Below are positions 22,509-34,221 of a DNA stretch of 64,000 nucleotides, piece after piece. Within the stretch, counting starts at the first letter, position 1. Every line of letters starts with the position of its first letter. A program made the translations under genes and the position numbers. Source of the DNA: Fragilaria radians (taxonomy: Eukaryota > Bacillariophyta > Fragilariophyceae > Fragilariales > Fragilariaceae); contig CAAAJI010000010.1 in the NCBI GenBank assembly GCA_900642245.1, forward strand, positions 494,420-558,419, read 5' to 3'. The notes under the pieces are model-generated. The model made no database searches. It saw only the letters and a program-made list of their open reading frames with translations, and was not told the origin of the DNA.

Positions 22509-23524
22509 TTATCTGGGATGATAACCTTTTCTCACAGCTTGCAGTGCAGAAAGCATGTTTGGATTCATGACAGCGCTTGTTTGTAAATAAGGATATAATG
22601 AGTTGGAGCTTCGTACCAATGGAGGGCCACTCGGTGCTAATACGGGACGAGACTGAATCAAAGCCCTCATTGCTGCTTGCACTACAGATTGAGTGTCAGC
22701 AAGGGCTAACGGTCGACTTGTATTGTAAGGATACACAGGGAGATTCTCCAATAAGGAAATTTGGGAGTTTTCATGTTGTGGTTTTGGAATATCGGAAAAT
22801 AGTGAGGCATCAACAGGTCGTTTCTTGAGTGGCTTTGATCTAGGAATTTCTTTTATAGGCTGTGATAATTTACGCTTTACGCATCTCATATCTTTCAAAT
22901 CATCATCGACATGCTCTCTGAAGAAGCTCTAACATGAAGGTTAGCGCATTAGAATAGAGCAACAGCAATGCTGACGGCATAGTCACTGTAATCTTACCTT
23001 ATTCATCCAAGCACCTTCATCAGGGCCATTTGAAATACGCACGAAATTCCATCGACTCAATTTACGAGTGAATGATGTGTATTTAGTCGCCTTTCCCAAG
23101 TATTTTGGAAGCACTTTTTGCACGAATATTTTTCGGTCTAGTACAAGAAAAGACTTTCCACTAGGCAACCACGATATGGCATCCTTATTCTCAGGGTCAG
23201 AAAGTATTTCTTTCAGCTTAATGACGCAAGGGACGTGTAAGCGAGACTTATTCCTTGATTCGAGCCAGTTACATAATTATTCCAACTTACTATTTCAGGA
23301 AATGTTTTAGTGGATGAGCTTCCTGGCTTCTGCGTATTTATGTCAGCTGCGCCTGACTCTTTCATGTGATAGGATTTACTTGGTAAGACCGCTGAATCCT
23401 CGCTTTCAGAGGAATTGGTGGGGGATTTACAATACACATTGGTGTCAATCACGTCGCAGGCATCCAATCGGGAGGATGCCTGAAAGAGTCGAGAATTGGT
23501 TTTTATTAGATTATCTTCAATCAT
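22509..23524 (-). CDS. Heat-shock-factor-type transcription factor, 3 exons
   Basis: Exons 23291-23524, 22998-23246 and 22509-22928 join across introns of 44 and 69 nt into about 300 residues. The HSF DNA-binding domain spans about 82-175: 'VPCVIKLKEILSDPENKDAI', 'SWLPSGKSFLVLDRKIF', 'VQKVLPKYLGKATKYTSFT', then the recognition-helix end 'RKLSRWNFVRI', completed after the second splice by 'SFFREHV'. HSFs bind nGAAn repeats. Diatoms are known for a greatly enlarged HSF family, which fits. There is no obvious coiled-coil trimerisation region; the C-terminal 110 residues are Pro/Ser/Leu-rich. The ATG at 23524 is uncertain because an acceptor-like 'ctctttcag' lies just inside it, so a 5' exon may be missing. 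The 44-nt intron is forced by the reading frame of the domain. Confidence 0.82.
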
Positions 23525-25715
23525 TCTATCTCCGAAGTTACGATAGGACTAAAGAGTCAATGTTACAGTCGTTGCAATGTTGGGGTGGACAACGACAATA
23601 GAATGACCCGTGGCTTTACCCGATTCGTTCAGAAATGACGAAGTGCGTTCGGCGACACCTGACACTTGCCCGTGTAAACCTACGGTGGAAAAGTACTATG
23701 TCAATGGAGTTGAGTTGTTATGGACATGTATTTAAGACCCAGGAAAGAAAATTCCTCTAAAATTATCTGCATCCCTATAATATTATTCAATGCGTCTCAA
23801 TTACCTTGTGACAATACTGGTTTTTTCTATAGAACGAAAAAATCCCACATCCTTTGAAAACAAGATTTCGGAGATGGTAAGTTGTTTCACTACCATCCAG
23901 TATTATTTAGGTTTTTTATGGCAAGAACACTTAATCCGTGCTTCGAACACAGTACTTTATTTTTCGAAGGCACGAACGAATTTTGGTCGAAAGTCATCAA
24001 TATGGATATAGTTATTTGATGTAGGAAAAAAATCGAAAGGAAAGGAAACGAAACGAAACAAAACAAAAAAAGCATTTGTTTACTTCTATCCTGATGATGA
24101 AATCTCAAAGCTGATTCCAAAAACAGGATTAATAACAAATTAACATTCAACTAAATATCCTCCAAAGTAATGCTTCATGTGTAAGGTCTCCGATAGAAAA
24201 ATGAAACAAGTCATTGATTAGGAAGAATTGATTGATTCTGATGATGGAAAAGGAATTGCAAAACAAGAAACAAGTACTTTACAAACTATGTGGAATGAAC
24301 CAGGAGGAAAAGCTAATTTTAAAAAGAAACGGTGAGAGAATCAATGATGTTGGTTTCTTCTACAATCAATAAAACCATTGGATACCCCAAAGCAACAAAG
24401 GAGAACACATCTTTCCCATGTTTTCTTGTTCTCAATCAAATTGTTTTGCTTGGTATCCTGCTTTCCATCAACAGAAAAATTTGAATGAATTTCCATTGTG
24501 AACATCAATAATAGTATTCCTTCCCCTTCCCCTAAACAATCCTCTGTCTTGAGAGATATTCCGCTCTTAAAAGTAAACAACACACTGTTGAGAATATCAT
24601 TTCTCTAATTAATGTGAGCCATGCTTAATAGGTACTGTAGAAATTGATGTAAAAATCTTGGAAAGTAGAAGTCATTTTAGACAAGAATAGCCATTATTAT
24701 ACTCAGCTGTTGCTGCACTATGTGCGCTAATACATCCGATAATTTTTTAATCTATATTAGCTTTTACTAACATTGCCGGAAGTCTCCAAATTCATACGAA
24801 AAAGCATCTCTTGAATTAATCTCTTCTTTGGGAGCTTGATGTGCCAGCATTTATCTTTCAGCATGTCCTTTAGGATTGTGGAATAATAAGCATTCATCTC
24901 AAGATTCTACCTTAGAAATCACTTATAGGGAGTAACTCATTTAAATCCCTTCAGAAACAGGACCTCTGCTTATTTGGATCGTCTGGTTACTTTACACTTA
25001 AATTTCTGAGAATGCGTATGTTCTAGGTGGAAATTATGTTTAGGAGTTCCCTGAGGTCGTAAGTAGTACTTGATCTACGATTATCTATTAGTAGGAAAGA
25101 CACATTTCATACTTTTTCTTTGAGTTATCCTACTACTAAAAAAGTTTCACATCCGATCTGGCCGGTGCTACCCCTTAACCCTTGTGCGTTTTGTTAGTAC
25201 AGTAATACTCGAGAAAGTGATCGAGTACGAGTACAGAGTGTTTAGAGTGAGCGACTAAAATCAATAGGGATGTAGCTAATTCAAACGATACATGATTTAA
25301 ACATTGGGTAGTAAACTAATAATTCCATCCTGCTTTTATAAACTAGAATGTTGTCGAGACTTTCAGTTGTAAACTGTAGAATATTTAGCGCAATTGTCAT
25401 TCAAATGCCACTGAAATGTGGATAGACGTAATTGCAATAGTAATCTGCAACTAAATGAAATTCCTTCAAAACAATGAAAAAACAAATAACGCGATTCCTT
25501 TAAATTGAGGAAAAAGATTTTGTGCTCCTTAATCTTTAGTCTAATTATAACTGGTTTAAAAGTCATTAATTATATGGATCAATTATACTGTTTTATCTTT
25601 GGGATGATTCCTATTGTGTTAATCCTTCATTTGTTTCATTTTTTGAACTGTCAAACAAGTAAAGAATACATTTTATACAGTTAACAAAACAACAACATTG
25701 ACTTTGCACAAACAA
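23525..25715. other. Intergenic, no gene recognised
   Basis: 2.2 kb of AT-rich DNA. The first 150 bp upstream of the HSF-type gene has higher GC and may be leader or a 5' exon. Open frames at 23890-24583 are short, overlap on both strands and show no motifs. Confidence 0.45.
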
Positions 25716-25926
25716 CTTTATTTTGTTTTTTCACCAACAATCTTTGACGTTCCAATAACAGCAGCACCAATAGCTTCTACAACAATACCGCAAGAAAAAT
25801 CTAAAATATTTTTTTAATCAATAGCTTTTATAGAAAAAATGAAATTACTACTTTTACACCTTCCTAATGTCAATGCTGAATCAATGGTATAATTTGCTTT
25901 AAGGTCTGTGATGTTGAGTGCAACTG
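25716..25926 (-). other. Coding-like minus-strand segment with splice-like signals, unassigned
   Basis: On the minus strand an acceptor-like 'tatctacag' is followed by 'ALNITDLKANYTIDSALTLG', a GTAAAA donor, about 50 nt, a 'tattttag' acceptor, then 'FSCGIVVEAIGAAVIGTSK' and a stop. The pieces join in frame. It lies directly downstream of the decayed gypsy integrase, so it may be part of that element, the last exons of a host gene, or chance. Confidence 0.25.
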
Positions 25927-26159
25927 TAGATACAAATGACATGTTGGGTCAAAAAATATAACTTAAATATTGTGTCATGCATCAGATTGTATGATCTGCA
26001 ATTTCTAGGTTTACAAATAACAATCTTTGTCCTCATTATTGCTGGAAATCTAAGAATTCAAAGATACATACTCTTTTGTAAAGTAATTAACTCTGCGGAG
26101 CAAAGCAAGCACCAACTACTAGTGAATCAATAAAAAAAATAGTCTTTTGTCTATAAATG

Positions 26160-26760
26160 GCTCAACTCTCTTCCAAACACTAGCTGGTTTGGACCAACCT
26201 GTGAGCTATTGGGGAATCCTCCTCATTCTCTAGATTAAGTGACCCAAGCATGTCCTCAATCACTTATGCACAATTTCAATTAATACATTTGCTTGGGGTT
26301 ATAACTTATTGTGGGCTGGGTTTTGATGCCATAATCCTCGCACATTTGTTTGAACTCACGTTTAGCCTCGCCTCATTGTTAGAGAAAATACATTGAGACA
26401 ATTGATACAGATCTTGCCAGGAATTATGAAATAAATCATGAATATCCGTAGCTGATTTATTTGTGGCTTAGATAGCTTTCAGTAGCGGGATCAATCATTG
26501 TGAGTGCCTGCAATGTATAAGCTATATTTTGTTTAAGAATGTAAGGATCGATTAAGTTCACACAGATCATGCCCCTAAGGTCAGCTTCTGCCTTTTTGGG
26601 TGGCAATAGACCATTTTCTTCTCTCCTGTTTAGATAGTGGGCATACTTGACACAAACTACGCCTCATTCAGGTCCAGTCCAGGCCAAGTCATTGTGGTAC
26701 GGATTAGTTGATCCGTTCTGGTTTGTTCTGGATGCTGCAAATATTCATGATACTCGGAGA
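26160..26760 (-). mobile_element. Ty3/gypsy integrase remnant
   Basis: On the minus strand, stop- and frameshift-broken pieces line up with a gypsy integrase in the right order. First comes a zinc-finger-like 'EYHEYLQHPEQTRTDQLI' with 'TMTWPGLD'. Then the start of the catalytic core, 'KAEADLRGMICVNLIDPY' and 'LQALTMIDPATES'. Then 'EAKREFKQMCEDYGIKTQPT', and finally 'QLVFGRE', the usual 'TPAQLVFGRD' motif. At least three frame changes are needed, so it is long dead. No LTRs are visible. Confidence 0.75.
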
Positions 26761-27739
26761 CGGTATTAATCAATTATATTTGTCCTCGTATATTGAATGA
26801 TGAATCAGTGACAGAGTTAAGGAGAGCTGACCATTTCAAATGGGCCAAGTACACCAGTCTGAAAAGTGTGTTTTCCTATTGCCAAGATTGTCCACTTATG
26901 AGCAAGGTCGAATAAAATTTATCATTATGCCTGCCAAAATCATGTTTCAGAAATACAGGTTAATATTTTGTTAAGTGAAACCAAGGTTAGAGCGTAAAGT
27001 TAGGGTTAATTAAATGATCAATATAATGCTGTATGAGAAGGCAAATGCCACTACTGGAACGAGATCAAATTAGCCTGAACTAAAGGTTTGTCAATAGGTA
27101 GTGAAATCAGAAATTATCCTATAGCTTCATACTAAGTACTTTGCAACCAAATTTAGTCTCTAAACTTCAATCAATCATTGCTAAGCTTCTGTTAAAATAG
27201 CTACAAGCGAAATGAGACCTAAGTAAATTCGGCTTTGTGTCCCCAATTACTGTGAAATTTGTCGAGGTTGAAGCAACAAACAGTCATTTACATCTATTGT
27301 CAAATGGCACCCGAATGAGAGCATTGAGAGATACATCTTTCCTTATTTTATAGCTTTGTATCTGTGATAAATGGAAGCAAAACTCGTGCACAATATTTAA
27401 CGCGATAAAACATTTTCCCACAAAGTGGAAAATGCAGCACTTAGCACAACGCAAAGTTATCATTCAAGAGAGGCATTTCTCTATAGTCATCCAAGCTATA
27501 TCCTTTTTTCAACAGCACGTCACTTTTCCCACCATAAATCCGTTGATGAATTCCATTGTAAATGGTCAACTATCTCTGTATCTCACGTTGTAAAATGCTT
27601 TCCCAAATAGTGGCAGGTATTTCTCGTTTCCATATCACTCAATGCTTTTGTCTTGACTTGCGACCAATATCCGATTCAGTCGAGTTCATTCACTGACTTC
27701 CCAAAACATTCATCCAATTTAGGTAATTATGGTTTTAGA

Positions 27740-28400
27740 GAATGACCGATGTTTTCAATATAGAAGATTTCAATGTATTCCGCGACAAATTTCGTCGTTT
27801 CGGTGATGATGAGTCAACGGGGGGTAAGGTTTAATCATCAGATGCAAAGGAGTCTTTTGAAAATGCTGACAAAACCTTTCCTTGAATCTTGATTATTCCA
27901 TTTGTAAGCGTACTTTATCATTAACGGATACCTGGACGAGTTCGATCAATGCTTCTGTACAAACCGTCATGACAGCTGAGAGGAAGGAAATTCAATATAA
28001 CGCGCTTTAGACAGGAATTTAAAGGGTCATATGAATGTTGGATGCAATAAATCAAACAATCTTACCAGTAATGGAGTCAATCGTTAGACCTAAAACATTG
28101 ATGTAGAGAGAGTTTAAATGATGCATGAACTTAAATTTTCCATAACCATCTCACCTTGACACAAATTACTTTGTAATGGAACTTAAAATATTTAACTTCT
28201 TTCAGAATTAAATGACATAATATCGAAAGTGTAAGAAAAAGGATCATCACCCTTCCTTATCTGATAAAAGTTTAAGTATGTAATCTTTATGGATCCAAAA
28301 TAACATCTGCATTGGAGTGTCACAGCAATAAAGTGTAAAGCCTGAAAGGTATAATACTCAGAGCAGAGATGGACAGAACACCATTACTAAATTTTGACAT
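27740..28400. other. Unresolved short-exon coding signals on both strands
   Basis: Plus: an ATG at 27743 opens 'MTDVFNIEDFNVFRDKFRRF' and continues to a GTAAGG donor near 27826, but no compatible following exon was found. Minus: segments at about 28350-28266, 28196-28170, 28096-28073 and below 27983 are each bounded by good splice-like sites (gtgatg...taag, gtgaga...ttttag, gtaaga...ctctcag). They join in frame to read 'KVPLQSNLCQGLTIDS' and 'TEALIELVQVSVNDKVRLQ' before TAA. The last part also resembles a gypsy integrase core ('LT.ID..T..LIELV...NDK'), so it may be a transposon remnant. Confidence 0.3.
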
Positions 28401-28881
28401 GGCCTTCTCCATTACTAAATGTTAATGTGTATTCTCTATTTCTCAAGTTTGACATTTGACAAAGAATAAGCATAAAAGGATGGGGTACTATCTTAAAGGG
28501 ATCCTTTGATTGGTGTATACTTGGATCTAGTGGGCTCTCTATTGTGAACACTGCTTTCCATATTGAGTTATAGAAGGTAATGATCATCATAAACTGAGGG
28601 AACAGGCTGATTTGAAATTGTCAAACACACAAATTTAGCCACATCCACTCAGCATTCATTATCTAATTCTTGTTTTTTTCAAAGTATCAAAGAAGTGACA
28701 ATTATGGCGTAGAATGCAACCTATGAATAACTTGGAAAGTGTGAACTAAGAGGAAGGTCATTGTATCTTTTGTCTTCAGGAAATGGAAAATGTCGTTTTA
28801 GAATTTTAGAACTGCGTCCATCCGCCGTTCCAATATGTTCGAACATCAACAGAATTTTTTGCACAAAAGCGATTTGTCATC

Positions 28882-30396
28882 ATGCCACAATGTTATATTC
28901 ATTGGCTTCTACTAAACATTGTGCTGGGGTCATATTCCCATGCCATTCCATTCTCGAGAAAGGTGCATCGAGTGATTCGATATTCGATTCTGACAAAAGA
29001 TGGAAATGTGACATTGGGAAAAGATCGTTTGTCCGAAAGGATTTCCTTCTCTTGGCCATGGAAAAAGCGTCATGCCACAGAGTTGTTTTCCGCGTCCAAC
29101 GATGCCGTTGAAGCTGAGCTATCAACTCAGACCTTACCAGATAGTGTACACTTAAGGTTGAAAAGCAGCGCTATGAAGGTGCATGTTGATCAAAGGAATG
29201 TTGCATTAGGCGATGATGGGGAAAAGGAAAGTGATGCAGCTCACAAATCGAGTCAAGTCAAATTCAAAATCCTTTCTTATCAAGATCCAGATACGAAAAA
29301 AGAGTATTCTGGATTAAATATTTCGAAACGAAAATTTGTAGCCTGGCTCCAATACACCTTAGGACATCCTGCTCAGGTTGACATCATTGCAGAAAACGAC
29401 ATGGACGCATCATCTATTTGTCGAGATTGGTTAAGAGACCAATGGAAATCACGACGACTCCTATGCGATCGCACAGAACTTTTGACACAGTATGATAGTG
29501 AAGCATATAGTCGTAATCGTGATCAACAGAAGCGAAAGAGAGGCGGTTTTTGTGATCTATTACATCTCTATGTGGACCGTTTTTACGGCATCTTAGTGGA
29601 CGAGCAAGAAGATACAAAAGACAAGCTACAAAATTGGATTATTCGAGAGTATGGAGCAAAAGAAACAAGCAAATTACTTCAAGCGTCATTTCTGAAGAAA
29701 GAGAAAGCAGAACAATATAAAATTTTGCAGCATTTTCTGGAATGGTTTCGATCGAATTTCCCATATTACTATGACCGTTGTGGTGTGTGCGGAAGTTCTT
29801 ACAAGGAACAAAAAGATAATAGTGAAGATAAGGATGAGGGTACATTTTTAGGATACGTATTCCCATCTGAGGATGAGCTAAAGAGCAAGGCAGGACGAAC
29901 GGAGCTGTATCAGTGCCATTCATGTCAAAGTTATACACGCTTTGCACGTTATAATAAAGCCCAAGCCGTTCTTGACTCACGTCTAGGTCGATGCGGGGAA
30001 TACTCAATGCTACTTTACCGAATGCTTTCTTGCCTTGGGCATGAAGTAAGATGGATTGTGGATTGGTCTGATCATGTTTGGACTGAAGTTCTACTCCAAG
30101 GTGATGAATGGATACATCTAGATCCTTGTGAAGCAGCAGTTGATCAGCCTCATTTATATCAAGATTGGGGAAAGCAGCAGACGTATATCATTGGATTTTA
30201 TGCTCCAGGCAATCTTCCCTATTCTCTATTAGAAGACGTAACTAAGACCTATACACGCGACGATATAGAAACCATCCAAAACAGGAGAGACGAAAATCCT
30301 GAGGAAGTTCAAACTGCATTGACAACAGCGTCAGAAAAGCTGCGTTTAAAGCTTGAAAACATGAAGAAAAGTGTATCAACCAAGATTTCAAAATAA
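28882..30396 (+). CDS. PNG1: Peptide:N-glycanase (PNGase, NGLY1/PNG1 type) with signal-like N-terminus
   Basis: A single exon encodes 504 residues. The transglutaminase-like core is complete: zinc-binding pairs C300/C303 (CGVC) and C345/C348 (CHSC), and the catalytic triad C371 (GRCGEYS), H398 (DHVWTE) and D414 (HLDPCE). The usual 'GWGKKLTY'-like strand appears as 'DWGKQQTYIIGF'. The enzyme removes N-glycans from misfolded glycoproteins dislocated from the ER and is normally cytosolic. Here the N-terminus (MPQCYIHWLLLNIVLGSYSH, then A-IPFSRK) has the form of a signal peptide followed by a basic region. That would send the enzyme into the secretory route or, in a diatom, possibly towards the plastid-surrounding compartment. 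No PUB domain is evident in the first 200 residues. The ATG at 28882 is the first in this frame. Confidence 0.93.
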   Translation: MPQCYIHWLLLNIVLGSYSHAIPFSRKVHRVIRYSILTKDGNVTLGKDRLSERISFSWPWKKRHATELFSASNDAVEAELSTQTLPDSVHLRLKSSAMKVHVDQRNVALGDDGEKESDAAHKSSQVKFKILSYQDPDTKKEYSGLNISKRKFVAWLQYTLGHPAQVDIIAENDMDASSICRDWLRDQWKSRRLLCDRTELLTQYDSEAYSRNRDQQKRKRGGFCDLLHLYVDRFYGILVDEQEDTKDKLQNWIIREYGAKETSKLLQASFLKKEKAEQYKILQHFLEWFRSNFPYYYDRCGVCGSSYKEQKDNSEDKDEGTFLGYVFPSEDELKSKAGRTELYQCHSCQSYTRFARYNKAQAVLDSRLGRCGEYSMLLYRMLSCLGHEVRWIVDWSDHVWTEVLLQGDEWIHLDPCEAAVDQPHLYQDWGKQQTYIIGFYAPGNLPYSLLEDVTKTYTRDDIETIQNRRDENPEEVQTALTTASEKLRLKLENMKKSVSTKISK

Positions 30397-31084
30397 AAAT
30401 GTAATCATTATCATTCCTTCTCCGTTCCTTTCACTTAGGTGACGGAGCTTGATTTTTTGCTTCTTTTCAAAAGAATCTTCCATACAAATGGATTTATGAA
30501 TATTGATGATAATGAGGGAAGATCTTTTGGAACGGCCAAATTTTTCAAGTAGTATTTCGATATTCAACACACACAAGGATGACATACTTTCAGATACGTC
30601 AAAGAGCAACATTAGATGCTTCAATAGGTAAAAATATTTAGTTGAAATGTCCAGGGGTGTTCTCTGCTGCCTATAGTAAGACCTACATGCGAGTGCATAC
30701 ATAACAAGGACTCTTGTTTTCCGGTGTTTTTTTAAATGCCTTTCTACCATTTGTGGTTTTAGCATCATATGCTATCTGCTACGTAATCAATGATTTATAT
30801 TAATTGTATGCATGCTCCAATGTGGCGTTAGCTTTGATCATTAACATACCAATTTACATTTGCCAGTGAATCAATTTACCTATATTTCCATTCTCTCTTT
30901 CTTGATTGTCCAATACAATAAATTTCAGGGTAATCATAAGCACGAACCATTGTGTGTCGCTGTAGGCGTCACAACGGATATTCATGTTTATCAGATGCCG
31001 TTGCAACACAGGAATGAAGTGGAGCAAGATTGATGAATCGTACAGTAGTCGATTCCGTCGCAATGGCATAAGTAGCCACCTACC
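30397..31084. other. Intergenic, no gene seen
   Basis: 3' flank of the N-glycanase gene. A 126-codon minus frame at 30388-30768 has no domain and starts at the stop of the real gene; it is treated as chance. Confidence 0.45.
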
Positions 31085-31570
31085 TAAGCTACAAAAGCTT
31101 GAAGAATAATGTGAGGATCTGAAAGGTCATGTATATGATTGTATTAATGCAAGTCAAGCCGAGCAATACATGAAAAATATTCCTGAGATAGCAGAATATA
31201 AAGGCCGTACTGACAAGTACAGAATAGATGCAAGACATATTAGTGAGCAGTATATTACTAATTATTCATTCTGGGAACAGATTGTTGTAGGTTTGGGAAT
31301 TATACTTGCAGCTGAAAATACATTTGGACCAAATCTGGGACTGCTAAAAGGGAAGACAGTTCCTCATACCTCTGCCTCTGTTAAACCAAATATAGTAAAC
31401 ATTTGCATGAGCATCTTGAAACTATACCGGGATGCAGCATGTACGGGAGACATCATGTTTGTCAACAAAATCCCATTTCTACAAGAATTTCAAGAAATAA
31501 ATCACACGGAGATACTACACTGGCTCTTCAGTTGTATGTCCCCGCGGTTTTGGAAGACCTTTGTGTAGCC
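31085..31570 (+). mobile_element. Diatom-type retroelement gag/pol remnant
   Basis: A gag-like piece reads 'KLQKLEE', stop, then 'CEDLKGHVYDCINASQAEQY', the pattern of gag proteins abundant in diatom retroelements. It runs without a break into 'ARHISEQYITNYSFWEQIVV' and the integrase-flanking block 'TFGPNLGLLKGKTV', then 'TGDIMFVNKIPFL'. The first part carries a stop and the later part ends in the wrong frame, so it is a dead, deleted copy. The match is by remembered motifs. Confidence 0.6.
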
Positions 31571-32105
31571 TTATACGTGCCTCTGAAGTGGCTTTGAGAG
31601 TTTGATCATCTTTTTTACCATGTTAATTTACATTTCGCTGATACGGATAGAAAACCAGTTTCGCTGATCTTATACATGCTGATCAAACATTAATTGATAA
31701 TGATCCCTAACAATTGAAACTCGATGTTTTCAAGTATTGGAAGTGAAGTAAAAAAACAAATGAATAGATCAAACAAATGCTGTGCTTTGGGAATTATAGA
31801 GCAATCGTTGATTTTAGGGTCTTTTCTTTCGAGAGAATTGCGACATCAAATCTATAGGAAAAAATCAAAAGTGGTTAGATTTCAAGCTGAAACAAAGAGA
31901 TTGATTGTGGTGGATATGGCAAGGACACTACACTAAGTTTTTGAGAAAAACTCAATTGCCGTCGCTATATTTTATGTATCGATTACAATTCTTTGTATTG
32001 GCAGATACTGTAATACTTTCGATTCCAAATCTGAAGATAGAACCATATATGCAAAATCTAGAATTTGATATCGCAGAGATGAATTAGCTCAATTTTCCAG
32101 GCTGC
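31571..32105. other. Decayed sequence next to the retroelement, no gene
   Basis: Two overlapping plus frames (31724-31936, 31905-32087) of 60-70 codons without motifs probably continue the dead element. Nothing else is visible before the stop of the convergent F-box/RCC1 gene. Confidence 0.4.
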
Positions 32106-34221
32106 CTACTTTGAAAGTCCTAACATCTTTGATCTACCGGATACCTCATACTTCCCATATTTCTTCCATTTTTCTGGTACCTTAACAGCTTCCTTTGGTT
32201 CAACAAGACGGTGCCAAATGTTTAAGTCCTTTAGTTGTATGGGAACTCCCTGTTTTCCTTCAAAGTTTTCCTCTTGTTGTCCATCGTCTGCACCATTAAT
32301 TCCAACACCACCACATTGATGGAGAGTCCCATCAAGTCCGATAATCAACGCATGGACATAACCACACTCGACATCGACCGCCTTGATTTGACGGCCAGTG
32401 TGTGGATCGGATATTTGAACCTGACGCGGAATGTTAACAATACCACTCACGTTACCCAATCCAATACGACCACCGTCACTTTTTCCCCAGGAGTATACTT
32501 TACCTTCATTTGACACTGCCATACTCATATCAACTCCTGCACTGATTTGCATGATACGTACATTCTCATTTACTGCACAACAATTCAGTGTGAGGATAAC
32601 TAGCTTTCAAAAGTAAGTACAATGCAAACAACTTACCAAATTCCATTACTTTCATTGGATACATTTGTGGAATGTTGTCTCCATGCCCAAGCGCTCCTGT
32701 GACTCCTGACCCAAAGGTATAAACGCCGCCGTGATTATCCAAGAGTATACTATGACGATGTCCAGCACTTGCTCCAGTAATTTTAATTCCTTTCAGTGAA
32801 TCTATTACTTTTGGAATACATTGATCACTTGTGTCATCCAAGGTTTTATTTAATAGATCCAAATGTTCTTGAAGGGAAAACTGTTCCCGCTGTTCTCTGC
32901 TCGCTTCCTCTGAAAGCACAGCGTCTGGTTGATTGCCTTCAAAGGCATGATCATTTTCCAGATCTCCTCCGGCTAGATTTATTGCTGCTGGTTCATGCTC
33001 ATACGGGGTGAATGATCTCCCCAAAACACCGTATCGTCCAAAGCCCATGCTCCAGACCTCTCCCTCCTCAGTGATAATCAAAGTATGTCGACACCCACAG
33101 GCTACTGAAAGCACACACTCATCTTCTAACCCTCCTTCTTGCACCTGCTTTGGAATGACTTGCGGTCTTTTGTCCGCATGTCCAAGCATTCCCAGAAACC
33201 CGTCTCCAAAAGTGAAAAGGTCACCGTCCGAGTTTACGGCAGCGGAATGAATTTCGCCTGCTGAGATACAAGTGATATGCATGCCATTAAAAAAAGAAAT
33301 AAATGTTGGTTTGATGTAATCTGGAAGCTGTTTGGCTCCACTGTAACCATGACCCAGTTGGCCATAACTCCCATTTCCACAGCTTAATACGCGTCCTGTA
33401 TCCGTTAGGAACAATGAGTGAGCCACTCGGACCAATCCACCACCAGCTGCGACTTGTACGATGCGAATACCGTATCCCAAATTTCCAAACAGTCGTGTTG
33501 GATGAGCTACGTCCTCTCGGTTGCCAAGGCCTAGCTGGCCACGACGTCCCACGCCCCAGGCAGCTACACCACTACCACCAGGACCCGACTTAATTCCATC
33601 ACCTCCAATACGAGTTAAGGAATGCTCAGGAGACACCGAAGCAAAGCGACCATTGACACATCCGGGTAGAAAGATTTGATCTTGATTGTTTCCTACTTTT
33701 AAATGAGAATAACCACAGACTGCCTCCTCCAAAAATCTAGCATACCCGATAAATTCATCGCAGTCTCCTCGTCCTTCAGATTGACGTTGTTTACGAGACA
33801 CTAACCGCTTGGTATCTCCTCCTCTGTATGAGTCTTCCACTATGGATCGTGCGTCATTCAATGTAGAACACATCTTGGTTTGCTTTTTTAATCTCTCTCT
33901 GACGTAAGAGATTCGAGTCTCAGTCAAGGTATAATTCCAGACCTGACAAGTTAGTATGGCACATCCCAAATCACGGGCAGAAAGGTAAGCAAAAATCTTA
34001 TTAAGAGCAACTTCAGGGATACGCATTGCCGGAACTCCATCAACTGTAGTTTCCATTGCTCGAGATACAGTCGAATGACAAGTTACTGAAACCGCTACGG
34101 TTTGCTTGACACTTGACGAACTCCGTTCCATTTGTTTCTTCTTCATGTTTTCCTTCTCTTGTCGCTTTCGTAAAAGCGCAAGCTTACGTTCAGCTTTCTC
34201 TTCAGCGGATTTGGTTGGCAT
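32106..34221 (-). CDS. F-box protein with RCC1-type beta-propeller, 2 exons
   Basis: Exons 32637-34221 and 32106-32572 join across a 64-nt intron (GTAAGT...TGCAG) into 683 residues from ATG at 34221. A basic coiled start ('[20 protein letters not shown]') is followed by an F-box ('[19 protein letters not shown]', about residues 67-100). At least six RCC1 repeats follow: '[14 protein letters not shown]', '[14 protein letters not shown]', '[14 protein letters not shown]', '[14 protein letters not shown]', '[14 protein letters not shown]' and '[14 protein letters not shown]'. RCC1 propellers bind proteins or chromatin and act as GTPase exchange factors in true RCC1. With an F-box, a substrate-receptor role in an SCF ubiquitin ligase is more likely. 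The last repeat, split off by the intron, is intact. Confidence 0.87.
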
